From assembly GCA_030146385.1 (NCBI GenBank), contig JASLBX010000454.1:1-5836 (forward strand): a stretch of 5,836 nucleotides of DNA, read 5' to 3'. The notes under the pieces were generated by a model, which saw nothing but the letters and a program-made list of their open reading frames with translations, was not told where the DNA came from and made no database searches. Of this stretch, positions 1 to 5,480 are shown piece after piece. Source of the DNA: Jiangellaceae bacterium (GTDB lineage: Bacteria; Actinomycetota; Actinomycetes; Jiangellales; Jiangellaceae). Both the position numbers and the translations under genes were made by a program. The stretch's first letter is position 1, and each line of letters opens with the position of its first letter.

Positions 1-57
1 TCCTTTGAGGGGCGGCACCTTTCTCTGGCGAAATTAGTGATCTCTGGCAGCCGCGTT

Positions 58-73
58 TGTGATCCGGCGCACA
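58..73. promoter_or_regulatory. Candidate CRP-family operator upstream of the tlpA-like gene
   Basis: The sequence reads TGTGA, six bases, GCACA. This matches the classical CRP architecture TGTGA-N6-TCACA at 9 of 10 arm positions. It lies about 90-105 bases before the ATG of the thioredoxin lipoprotein gene, a normal distance for an activator site. A Crp/Fnr-family regulator is encoded two genes away, so autologous control is plausible. The assignment rests on symmetry alone; such a short site can occur by chance, and no convincing -10/-35 pair could be fixed next to it. Confidence 0.35.
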
Positions 74-115
74 TACCGCAGACATTCTGGAAATCGGACG
101 TCGGACCAACTCCCG

Positions 116-129
116 GTGACGCTGGTCAC
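116..129. repeat. Short palindrome GTGAC-N4-GTCAC before the tlpA-like gene
   Basis: A perfect 5-bp inverted repeat with a 4-bp spacer, 35-49 bases before the start codon. The 5-4-5 geometry is that of FNR-type sites (TTGAT-N4-ATCAA), but the arm bases differ. It could be an operator or a small 5' leader hairpin. Chance occurrence in GC-rich DNA is quite possible. Confidence 0.25.
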
Positions 130-164
130 AGACCACAAGGGGGCGCCGGGCTGAGCGTGGAAGC

Positions 165-710
165 ATGCTGCGCTCTGTGCAGGCCACGGCGGTGGCGCTG
201 GTGATCGGATTCGTCGCTGCTGCGTGCGGCGGCGCCGGCAACGACGACGCCGACCAGGTCGCGGCCGAGGCCGAGTTCGACGTGATCCCGTACAACCGCG
301 ACGACGTGCTGGGCCAGGAGGAGTTCGCGTTCAGCTCGCTGCTCGGGCAGGACACTCCTGTGGTCCTCAACTTCTTCGCCGCGCAGTGCCCGCCGTGCCT
401 GGCCGAGATGCCCTGGCTGCAGACGGCGGCCGACAAGTTCGAGGGCGACGTGCTGCTGGTCGGCGTGGACGTCGGCCCATTCGTCGGCCTCGGCAGCAAT
501 GAGCAGGGTGCCCAACTGCTGCAGGACCTGGGCATCACCTATCCCGCCGCCTACGCGGTGGACGACGCGCCGCTTCGCCAGATCGGGGTCGTGTCGATGC
601 CGACGACCGCGTTCTTCGACGCCAACGGCCGGCTGGTCGACACCCACGCCGGAATCATGACCGAGGATCAGATCGATGACCGGTTCCAGCAGCTGGCGGA
701 GGCGTCGTGA
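165..710 (+). CDS. TlpA/ResA-like thioredoxin-fold lipoprotein
   Basis: This is a 181-residue extracytoplasmic thiol:disulfide oxidoreductase of the TlpA/ResA redoxin type. Residues 1-20 form a lipoprotein signal peptide with a hydrophobic core, and the lipobox ends VAAAC, so Cys21 should be lipidated and anchor the protein outside the membrane. The thioredoxin domain spans roughly residues 38-178. Its redox motif is CPPC (Cys75, Cys78) within FFAAQCPPCLAEMPWL, and the cis-proline loop is SMPTT (Pro146). The length is usual for the family. The ATG at 165 is chosen because the signal peptide begins there; the ribosome site (GTGGAAG) is weak. The stop overlaps the GTG start of the CcdA-like gene by 4 nt, so the two are surely co-translated. 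CcdA would be the natural electron donor, keeping CPPC reduced. The client is unknown: heme/cytochrome c thiols, metal-site cysteines or other secreted proteins. No cytochrome-c-maturation genes are in view. Confidence 0.93.
   Translation: MLRSVQATAVALVIGFVAAACGGAGNDDADQVAAEAEFDVIPYNRDDVLGQEEFAFSSLLGQDTPVVLNFFAAQCPPCLAEMPWLQTAADKFEGDVLLVGVDVGPFVGLGSNEQGAQLLQDLGITYPAAYAVDDAPLRQIGVVSMPTTAFFDANGRLVDTHAGIMTEDQIDDRFQQLAEAS
698..702 (+). promoter_or_regulatory. Ribosome binding site of the ccdA-like gene
   Basis: GGAGG lies inside the last codons of the tlpA-like gene, four bases before the GTG at 707. It fixes that GTG as the start and gives the GTGA overlap typical of translational coupling. Confidence 0.7.
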
Positions 711-1576
711 CGACCCAGACCGGCGTGCGGCGACGCCTGCTCGCCGCCGGTGTGGTCGTGGCGGTGCTCGGGGCGACAGGCATCGCCGCCGCACTCACGT
801 CCGGCGCGGGCTGGCTGAACGTCCTCATCGACCGGATCGCAGGCGAGTCACAGGGATTCCTCGGCGGGGTGGGCGGCCTCGTCCCCATCGGGTTCGCGTT
901 CGCCGCCGGGATGGCCTCGGCCGTGAACCCGTGCGGGTTTCCGCTGCTGCCGACGTACCTGAGCGTCTTCCTGTCCGAGCCGCGCACGGCGCGTGCGAAC
1001 CTGTCGGCGGCGGCCCGGCTGGGCCGGGCCTTGACCGTGGGAGGCACGGTTACCGCGGCGTTCGTCCTGCTGTTCGCCGCGGTCGGGTTGCCGATCGGCT
1101 TGGGCGCGCAGGTGTTTCTGCGCTGGCTACCGTGGGTCGCTCTGGGTCTGGGTGTCGTCCTGGTCGGCGTCGGTGGCTACCGGCTCGCCGGCGGCACCCT
1201 CTACAGTGCGGCGCCCGAGCGGCTCGGGGCTCGGATGGCCTTCGGACAGCGCGGGCTGCGGAGCTACTTCGCGTTCGGGCTGGCCTACGGGTTGGCGTCG
1301 CTGAGCTGCACGCTGCCGATCTTTCTGCCGGTTGTCGGGATCTCGGTGACGGCGGGCGTCGGCATGGGATCCGCCGGGCCACTGGTGCTCTACGGGCTCG
1401 GTATGGGGACGATCATCGTCAGCCTGACCGTCGCGACCGCCCTGTTCCGTACGGCGCTCGCGGCCCGACTGCACCGGGCGCTGCCATATATTGACCGCAT
1501 CGGGACGGTGGCGCTGTTCGCCGGAGGCGCGTACCTCGTCTACTACTGGTTGACGATCGGCGGCCTGCTGGCCTGA
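707..1576 (+). CDS. ccdA: CcdA/DsbD-type transmembrane electron carrier
   Basis: This 289-residue membrane protein of the cytochrome c biogenesis CcdA / DsbD beta-domain family moves electrons from cytoplasmic thioredoxin to an extracytoplasmic thiol partner. Two family motifs carry the redox cysteines: NPCGFPLLPTYLS (Cys75) and LASLSCTLPIFLP (Cys201). Both sit at the start of membrane helices and are the expected pair for disulfide exchange. About seven hydrophobic segments can be seen: residues 11-31, 57-88, 111-135, 138-162, 188-213, 222-246 and 265-287. The first is preceded by RRR and looks like an extra N-terminal anchor added to the six-helix CcdA core. Translation starts at GTG 707, with GGAGG four bases upstream and a 4-nt overlap with the tlpA-like gene. 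The pair therefore forms one thiol-reducing unit. A role in cytochrome c maturation is the textbook function, but no ResB/ResC is visible here, so the real client remains open. Confidence 0.92.
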   Translation: MTTQTGVRRRLLAAGVVVAVLGATGIAAALTSGAGWLNVLIDRIAGESQGFLGGVGGLVPIGFAFAAGMASAVNPCGFPLLPTYLSVFLSEPRTARANLSAAARLGRALTVGGTVTAAFVLLFAAVGLPIGLGAQVFLRWLPWVALGLGVVLVGVGGYRLAGGTLYSAAPERLGARMAFGQRGLRSYFAFGLAYGLASLSCTLPIFLPVVGISVTAGVGMGSAGPLVLYGLGMGTIIVSLTVATALFRTALAARLHRALPYIDRIGTVALFAGGAYLVYYWLTIGGLLA

Positions 1577-1579
1577 CTC

Positions 1580-1604
1580 GGCGACCGACGGCTTACAGGT
1601 CGCC
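1580..1604. terminator. Probable bidirectional terminator hairpin
   Basis: GGCGACC (1580-1586) and GGTCGCC (1598-1604) are perfect complements around an 11-base loop. The hairpin starts four bases after the ccdA-like stop. Its right arm lies inside the last codons of the convergent Crp-family gene, with that gene's TAA in the loop. There is no T-tract on either side, as is common in actinomycetes. Convergent genes plus this stem make a shared terminator the simplest reading. Confidence 0.55.
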
Positions 1605-2417
1605 TGCTTCGGCGCTCACCTGCTCGATGTCGAGTACCGTGATGCGGCCCCGTCCCAACCGGATGAGCCCGCGCTCGGCGAGGTCGCCCAGGACCTTGGT
1701 GGCCGTTTCGCGGGACGTCCCGGCCAGTGCGGCGATCTGCTCATGGGTGAGCGTCACGGTGGGCGCCCGTGACGGAAGGGCGGTCCGGCGATGCTGTGCG
1801 GCCAGGGTGGCTAGCGTCCCGGCGATGCGCTCGGGCACGCTCTTGAAGTAGCTGTCGGAGAGCCGCCGCTCCATCTCGGAGAGCCGGTTACCCAGAATCT
1901 CGGCGATGCGCGCGGCGATGCGCGGGTCGGACAGCAGGAAGCGGTGCACGTCGGCGCGGCTCATTACGCAGACGATGCTCTCTTCCATCGCCTCGGCGAA
2001 GTTGTCGTACATCCGCTGGCCCAACGGCACCATCTCGCCGAAGATGGTCCCCGGCGTGATCAGAGCGGTTGTGAGCGCCCGCCCGTCGGGCGAGACCCGG
2101 AACACCCGCACCCGCCCCGTCTTGAGGATGAACAACGCCTCAACCGGATTGTGCGGGGAGTAGATCAGCTCGCCGGCGCTGTACGTCTTCATCGGCGCGG
2201 CCGCGCCGATCGCGTCCATCTCGGCTGCGCTGAGGTCCCGGAAGATGTCGACTTCAGCGATGCACCATGCCGGAAGGTCGCGCGTCCCCACCCGCTCCAC
2301 GTCCGCGACCTCCTCGCGTCGCCCGGGCGCCCACGGCCGCGGCAGGCCGCTACGGGCTGCCTGATCGAGGGCTTCCATGCCCTCCACTAGACAGTACCTC
2401 TCATCTGGCTCGGACAT
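1593..2417 (-). CDS. Crp/Fnr-family transcriptional regulator
   Basis: This 274-residue DNA-binding regulator has a cyclic-nucleotide-binding-like beta-barrel at roughly residues 57-155 (IFRDLSAAEMDAIG, then FGEM at 126-129). A dimer helix follows at about 156-190, and a winged helix-turn-helix at about 221-262 (LTHEQIAALAGTSRETATKV; recognition helix near 234-246). The start at 2417 is preferred because TGAGGTG lies six bases upstream. A GTG at 2492 would extend the frame by 25 residues but lacks a ribosome site. Even so, the N-terminal stretch before the barrel is about 55 residues, longer than in CRP. The FNR iron-sulfur cysteine set is absent; only Cys9, Cys52 and Cys150 are present. The CRP phosphate-binding Arg-Ser segment is replaced by NFAEAMEE, so cAMP binding is doubtful; the ligand is unknown. 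It converges on the thiol-redox operon and diverges from phoX, making both plausible targets. Confidence 0.9.
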   Translation of the reverse strand: MSEPDERYCLVEGMEALDQAARSGLPRPWAPGRREEVADVERVGTRDLPAWCIAEVDIFRDLSAAEMDAIGAAAPMKTYSAGELIYSPHNPVEALFILKTGRVRVFRVSPDGRALTTALITPGTIFGEMVPLGQRMYDNFAEAMEESIVCVMSRADVHRFLLSDPRIAARIAEILGNRLSEMERRLSDSYFKSVPERIAGTLATLAAQHRRTALPSRAPTVTLTHEQIAALAGTSRETATKVLGDLAERGLIRLGRGRITVLDIEQVSAEAGDL

Positions 2418-2423
2418 CGGTGT

Positions 2424-2429
2424 CACCTC
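2424..2429 (-). promoter_or_regulatory. Ribosome binding site deciding the Crp-family start
   Basis: Read on the minus strand this is GAGGTG, six bases before the ATG at 2417-2415. Neither the upstream GTG at 2492 nor the downstream ATG at 2378 has a properly spaced site; the latter has GGAGGG only one base away. This supports a 274-residue protein. Confidence 0.65.
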
Positions 2430-2520
2430 AGCCCGGAGCCGGTTCGGTTGTGCTTCATCTGCAGCATCCCCCTCCGCTTTGCTGAGGCACACCGTACGGA
2501 GGGTCTGAGCCGCGTTCGGT

Positions 2521-2536
2521 AAGTGCCGTCACACTT
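2521..2536. promoter_or_regulatory. Inverted repeat AAGTG-N6-CACTT, possible operator
   Basis: The repeat is perfect, with 5-bp arms and a 6-bp spacer, the arm and spacer lengths of CRP sites. However, its GTG and CAC cores are two bases closer together than in TGTGA-N6-TCACA, so it is not a canonical match. It lies about 100 bases upstream of the regulator's start and 210 upstream of phoX, where an autoregulatory operator could be expected. Confidence 0.35.
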
Positions 2537-2541
2537 CCTTC

Positions 2542-2588
2542 TGATCATTGCCAAATTTCACCTGATAGATCCAAAAGGCACCAGTGAT
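2542..2588. repeat. TGAT elements phased at 21-22 bp upstream of phoX
   Basis: TGAT occurs at 2542, 2563 and 2585, so the copies share one face of the helix. The first two copies share more: CTGAT, then T, C and AAA at matching offsets. The array lies in the AT-richer part of the intergenic region. It could be a tandem activator site for phoX, but conservation between copies is modest. Confidence 0.25.
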
Positions 2589-2605
2589 TAGGAGGAAGCG
2601 GTTTT

Positions 2606-2635
2606 GAGATTTACATCTCGGGGCGTGCGTAAATC
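2606..2635. repeat. Two interleaved inverted repeats upstream of phoX
   Basis: GAGAT-N4-ATCTC (2606-2619) is a perfect 5-4-5 palindrome with FNR-like geometry. Overlapping it, GATTTAC (2608-2614) and GTAAATC (2629-2635) form a perfect 7-bp inverted repeat, with arm centres 21 bp apart, two helical turns. Sharing one arm between two symmetries could allow alternative protein binding or alternative RNA hairpins. The nearest downstream gene is phoX, whose start is about 110 bases away. Confidence 0.4.
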
Positions 2636-2733
2636 GGGCGTTCAGGAAGCCGCCAGCCAACCGTCCCATTGGAGTCGCTGCCTGATTACATCGGCCACCT
2701 AGCCTCGAGCGCAGTCGTACGCCAGTCGACCCC

Positions 2734-2740
2734 AGGAGGT
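2734..2740 (+). promoter_or_regulatory. Strong ribosome binding site of phoX
   Basis: AGGAGGT is a near-perfect Shine-Dalgarno sequence ending three bases before ATG 2744. It decides the start against the in-frame TTG at 2669, which would add 25 residues with no ribosome site and no family resemblance. Confidence 0.85.
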
Positions 2741-2743
2741 GCT

Positions 2744-4846
2744 ATGGAACCGCGCTTGGAAACTCGCCGCCGGTTGTTGCCGCTCATCACGACGCGGCAG
2801 AACCGGCATGGCGGGCGGAGCCTGATGACCTGCCAGTACCGCTGCGGCAACCAGTGTGATCACCCGGTGCCCAACACCAGCGACAACACATACTTCGCCG
2901 ACGTCGCAGCCGAGGCACTGTCGCGCCGCGGCCTGCTCACGGCGGGCGCGGCCGGCCTCGTGCTCAGCGCGTCCGGCCTCGGTGCAGCGGCCACGGCGGC
3001 GCAGGCTCCTGCGAGCGGCGCGGTGCAGGGGCGTGGCTCGGCAGGGCCTCGCGTGATCCCCACTCTCGACCTCGACTACGCCCCGGTACCGCCGAACACG
3101 CTGGACACCGTCGTGGTGCCGAACCAGTACGCGTGGGACGTTGTGATCCGCTGGGGCGACCCGGTCGAGAAAGGCGCGCCCGCGTTCGACTTCGACAACC
3201 AGACTGCCGAGGCTCAGGCCAAGCAGTTCGGCTACAACTGCGACTTCGTGGCCATCCTGCCGTTGACCAGGGACAAGGCGCTTCTGGTCGTCAACCACGA
3301 GTACACGGATGAGCAGCTGATGTTCGCCGGCTACGCGGGCGGGAACACGGCGACCGCAGAACAGATCAAGATCGCCATGGCGGCCCATGGCATGTCGGTC
3401 GTGGAGATCCGGCGGGACGGGGCCACTGGACGTTGGGCGCCGGCCACCGCTTCGCGGTACAACCGGCGAATCCACACGAGCACCCGGATGGAGCTCACCG
3501 GCCCGGCCGCCGGTAGCCCGCTGCTGCGGTCGTCGCGAGACGAAAGCGGCCGGGAGGCGTACGGGACGCTGAACAACTGCGCAGGTGGGGTGACTCCGTG
3601 GGGCACGGTGCTGTCCGGCGAGGAGAACTTCCACCAGTACTTTGTCAACGGTGCCGGCGCGGCCGCGGAGTATCAGGAGTCGTTCTCGCGGTACGGCGTG
3701 CCGTCCGGGTTCAGCGGGCGCCGCTGGGACCGGGTCGAGTCGCGGTTCGACCTCGGCCAGGAACCACAGGAGGCCTACCGGCACGGCTGGATCGTCGAGG
3801 TCGACCCGTACGACCCGACGTCCGACCCGAAGAAGCGCACCGCGCTCGGCCGGTTCAAGCACGAGGGAGCGACGGTCTCGCTCGCCGAGGACGGACGCGC
3901 GGTCGCGTACATGGGTGACGACGAGCGGTTCGACTATGTCTACAAGTTCGTGTCGTCCAAGCCCATGCGGTCTGGCAACAGCAGGGGCGCCCGCGAGCAC
4001 AACCTCACCCTCCTTGACGAGGGGACGCTCTACGTCGCGCGCTTCACCGGCGACAGCCCGGCGGCGGAGATCGACGGGACGGGGACGCTGCCGTCGGACG
4101 GCGAGTTCGACGGCTTCGGCGAGTGGATTCCGCTCGTCGACTGGGATCAGAGCCTGGTGCCGGGGATGTCGGTGGACGAGGTGCTGATCAACACGCGGCT
4201 CGCGGCAGACATGGTCGGGGCCACCAAGATGGACCGTCCGGAGGACATCGAGCGCAACCCGGTCAACGGGCGGGTGTACGCGGCGCTCACCAACAATTCG
4301 CAGCGGACGGCGGCCACTGTGGACGAGGCCAACCCGCTCGCACAGAGCGTCGTCGCCGGCGGAGCGACGGCCAACGGGAACCGCAACGGGCACGTCATCG
4401 AGATCGAGGAGGACGGCAACGACGCGGCCGCGACGGCATTCGCTTGGCGGATCTTCCTGGTATGTGGCGATCCGGCGGCTGCGGAGACCTACTTCGGTGG
4501 CTTCCCGAAGGAGGACGTCAGCCCGATCTCATGCCCCGACAACGTGGCCTTCGACGCTGACGGCAACCTGTGGATCTCCACCGACGGCAACGCGCTGGGC
4601 TCGAACGACGGCCTGTTCTCGGTGCCGGTCGAGGGGACTGAGCGCGGACAGGTCAAGCAGTTCCTCACAGTGCCGGTCGGCGCCGAGACGTGCGGCCCGA
4701 CGATCCTCGAGGACGGGACGAGCGTCTTCGTGGCGGTCCAGCACCCGGGTGAGGTGTCGGGTGCCAGCGTCGAGAATCCGGCGAGCACCTGGCCGGACGG
4801 GCGTTACCCGAGCCCCTCGGTCGTAGTTGCCTGGAAGACTCACTGA
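2744..4846 (+). CDS. phoX: Tat-exported PhoX-family (DUF839) alkaline phosphatase
   Basis: This 700-residue secreted phosphatase should release phosphate from organic phosphoesters outside the cell. The N-terminus is long. Residues 1-27 are basic; a CX3CX3C cluster follows (Cys30, Cys34, Cys38) and then HPVPNTSDNTYFADV. The twin-arginine motif SRRGLL is at residues 60-65, followed by a hydrophobic stretch to about 86 and a likely cleavage near AATAAQA. The mature DUF839 beta-propeller shows VIRWGDP (134-140), NHEYTDE (184-190), NNCAGGVTPWGTVLSGEEN (277-295), GRFKHEGA (369-376), MDRPEDIERNP (496-506) and CPDNVAFDADGNLWISTDGN (597-616). In characterised PhoX, a cysteine and several acidic residues bind the Fe-Ca cofactor; Cys279, Glu374 and Glu500 are the likely counterparts here. 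The gene stands alone between an AT-richer regulatory region and a hairpin. Phosphate-starvation control is expected from the family, but no clear PHO box is seen. The fold is certain; the exact substrate is not shown. Confidence 0.93.
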   Translation: MEPRLETRRRLLPLITTRQNRHGGRSLMTCQYRCGNQCDHPVPNTSDNTYFADVAAEALSRRGLLTAGAAGLVLSASGLGAAATAAQAPASGAVQGRGSAGPRVIPTLDLDYAPVPPNTLDTVVVPNQYAWDVVIRWGDPVEKGAPAFDFDNQTAEAQAKQFGYNCDFVAILPLTRDKALLVVNHEYTDEQLMFAGYAGGNTATAEQIKIAMAAHGMSVVEIRRDGATGRWAPATASRYNRRIHTSTRMELTGPAAGSPLLRSSRDESGREAYGTLNNCAGGVTPWGTVLSGEENFHQYFVNGAGAAAEYQESFSRYGVPSGFSGRRWDRVESRFDLGQEPQEAYRHGWIVEVDPYDPTSDPKKRTALGRFKHEGATVSLAEDGRAVAYMGDDERFDYVYKFVSSKPMRSGNSRGAREHNLTLLDEGTLYVARFTGDSPAAEIDGTGTLPSDGEFDGFGEWIPLVDWDQSLVPGMSVDEVLINTRLAADMVGATKMDRPEDIERNPVNGRVYAALTNNSQRTAATVDEANPLAQSVVAGGATANGNRNGHVIEIEEDGNDAAATAFAWRIFLVCGDPAAAETYFGGFPKEDVSPISCPDNVAFDADGNLWISTDGNALGSNDGLFSVPVEGTERGQVKQFLTVPVGAETCGPTILEDGTSVFVAVQHPGEVSGASVENPASTWPDGRYPSPSVVVAWKTH

Positions 4847-4864
4847 CCCACCGCTGAGTGGACG

Positions 4865-4894
4865 CTGCCGGGCCAGAAGGGGCTGGCCCAGCAG
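4865..4894 (+). terminator. Hairpin terminator after phoX
   Basis: GGGCCAG (4870-4876) pairs with CTGGCCC (4883-4889) across a 6-base loop. The stem extends past one C-A mismatch with CTGC (4865-4868) and GCAG (4891-4894). It starts 19 bases after the phoX stop. No T-run follows, so it would be a GC-rich stem-only terminator of the actinomycete kind, or a 3' stabilising structure. Confidence 0.65.
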
Positions 4895-4917
4895 CAGCTA
4901 TCAAAGCACCTGTAGTG

Positions 4918-4942
4918 CATGTGTGATTCAACTGGTCACATG
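4918..4942. promoter_or_regulatory. Inverted repeat over the antitoxin start, possible operator
   Basis: CATGTG (4918-4923) and CACATG (4937-4942) are perfect inverted copies with 13 bases between. A second register, TGTGA (4922-4926) with TCACA (4936-4940), overlaps it. The two alternative ATG codons, 4919 and 4940, lie in the arms. RHH antitoxins usually repress their own promoter, so an operator here would fit. Since the gene is broken, the site may be a relic. Confidence 0.35.
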
Positions 4943-5387
4943 GACGACCAGAAGTCGGTGCAGCGATCACTCCGCCTCTCACGGCGGACGCTTGAACTGC
5001 TTGACGCGTCAGCGCGGGCTGCCGGAACGTCCCGCAATGCACTCGCCGACCGGCTGCTGGGCGAGGCGGTCCGCACCGAAAAGCATCCGCTGATTCGCTT
5101 CCATGCTGGTTCATCCGGCCGACGCCAACCGTTGGTCGTGGGAACTCGCCTCTACGTCCACCAGGTGATGAGCACCCCTGCGTGACAGCGGCGGCAACGT
5201 CGAGGAGGCCACAGGGTACCTTGGCGTCCGGCCGCAACTGGTGCGTGCCGCGCTCGCCTAGTATGCCGACTTTGCTGAAGAGGTCGATGAGGACGCTGCG
5301 GTGGCACGGAAGGTAGAGGCGGACGAGCGAGCACGGTGGGAACGCCAGCGGGAGGCCCTGGGTGAAGGGTCGCGGCACGTGGCATGA
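4940..5387 (+). pseudogene. Broken RHH-DUF433 antitoxin gene
   Basis: This is the relic of an antitoxin of a DUF433/DUF5615-type toxin-antitoxin pair. Residues 5-45 from ATG 4940 (SVQRSLRLSRRTLELLDAS onward) form a ribbon-helix-helix DNA-binding domain. HPLIRFHAGSSGRRQPLVVG and TRLYVHQVMST then begin the DUF433 part. The frame stops at 5185. The family sequence resumes one base later in frame from 5178 as LRDSGGNVEEATGYLGVRP, so one extra base in the CCCC run at 5175-5178 explains the break. Further on, an in-frame TAG at 5259-5261 replaces what is probably a tyrosine codon before YADFAEEVDEDAAVARK. The rest stays open to TGA 5385-5387. Repaired, it would encode 148 residues. Two independent lesions argue for real decay rather than one sequencing error. 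The first 81 codons (4940-5185) could still make a DNA-binding fragment. An ATG at 4919 is an alternative start; neither has a clear ribosome site. Confidence 0.8.
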
Positions 5388-5458
5388 AGATCGCGCTCGA
5401 TCATCACTACTAGAACGTCGAGCCGGACGCGTGGCGTGATCGTTTCCACTGGTTGTGA
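5384..5458 (+). pseudogene. Remnant of a DUF5615 (PIN-like) toxin gene
   Basis: An ATG overlaps the antitoxin stop as ATGA, the usual coupling for this type of pair. It opens MKIALDHHY, which resembles the conserved N-terminus of DUF5615 PIN-like toxins, proteins of roughly 120 residues in general. A TAG follows at once (5411-5413). In the same frame the sequence then reads NVEPDAWRDRFHWL and a TGA at 5456-5458. The last part resembles a toxin C-terminus, so an internal deletion of most of the gene, leaving both ends, is the best explanation. The N-terminal match is fairly firm; the C-terminal match is from memory of the family's style and less sure. No active toxin can be made from this copy. 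Confidence 0.6.
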
Positions 5459-5480
5459 CGCAGGTCGACGCCGATGCGAG

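Larger units (their letters stand above)
2418..2743. promoter_or_regulatory. Divergent intergenic region between the Crp-family gene and phoX
   Basis: These 326 bases hold no supportable gene. From about 2535 to 2640 the sequence is clearly richer in A and T than the flanking genes, as expected for promoters. It should contain a leftward promoter for the regulator and a rightward one for phoX. A weak rightward -35 candidate is TTGAGA (2604-2609), with CGTAAA (2628-2633) about 18 bases later. Several symmetric elements, listed separately, lie in the same part. The leader from there to the phoX ATG would be about 100 bases. Promoter positions are tentative. Confidence 0.5.

Noticed and set aside
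88..114. SigR-type (GGAAT-N18-GTT) promoter before the tlpA-like gene
   Set aside because: GGAAAT is present but no GTT lies at the required distance.
122..130. 9-mer CTGGTCACA shared with 4932-4940
   Set aside because: A single shared 9-mer in unrelated contexts within 5.8 kb is compatible with chance.
1..164. End of an upstream gene in the open plus frame 1
   Set aside because: The frame stays open, but the translation has no family resemblance and runs on into the signal peptide region of the real gene. No supportable gene is seen here.
126..794. Minus-strand open frame of 222 codons over the tlpA-like gene
   Set aside because: Low-complexity Arg/His-rich translation, opposite a clear thioredoxin lipoprotein.
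2418..2492. GTG start at 2492 lengthening the Crp-family protein by 25 residues
   Set aside because: No Shine-Dalgarno sequence upstream, whereas ATG 2417 has GAGGTG at six bases.
2556..2582. PHO box upstream of phoX
   Set aside because: Only one half (TTTCACC) resembles the actinomycete repeat. The next CACC is 20 bases away, not 11 or 22, and its flanks do not fit.
2669..2743. TTG start that would lengthen PhoX by 25 residues
   Set aside because: No ribosome site before it, and the added residues do not resemble the family, while AGGAGGT stands just before ATG 2744.
2699..4393. Long open frame of 564 codons on the minus strand opposite phoX
   Set aside because: It is the antisense shadow of a GC-rich gene: Arg/Val/His-rich composition with no recognisable domain, while the plus strand gives a complete PhoX with all family motifs.
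5171..5187. Programmed +1 frameshift in the antitoxin gene
   Set aside because: A further in-frame TAG downstream and a toxin gene also in ruins make decay much more likely than recoding. The site, a short C run before CTG, has no known slippery pattern.
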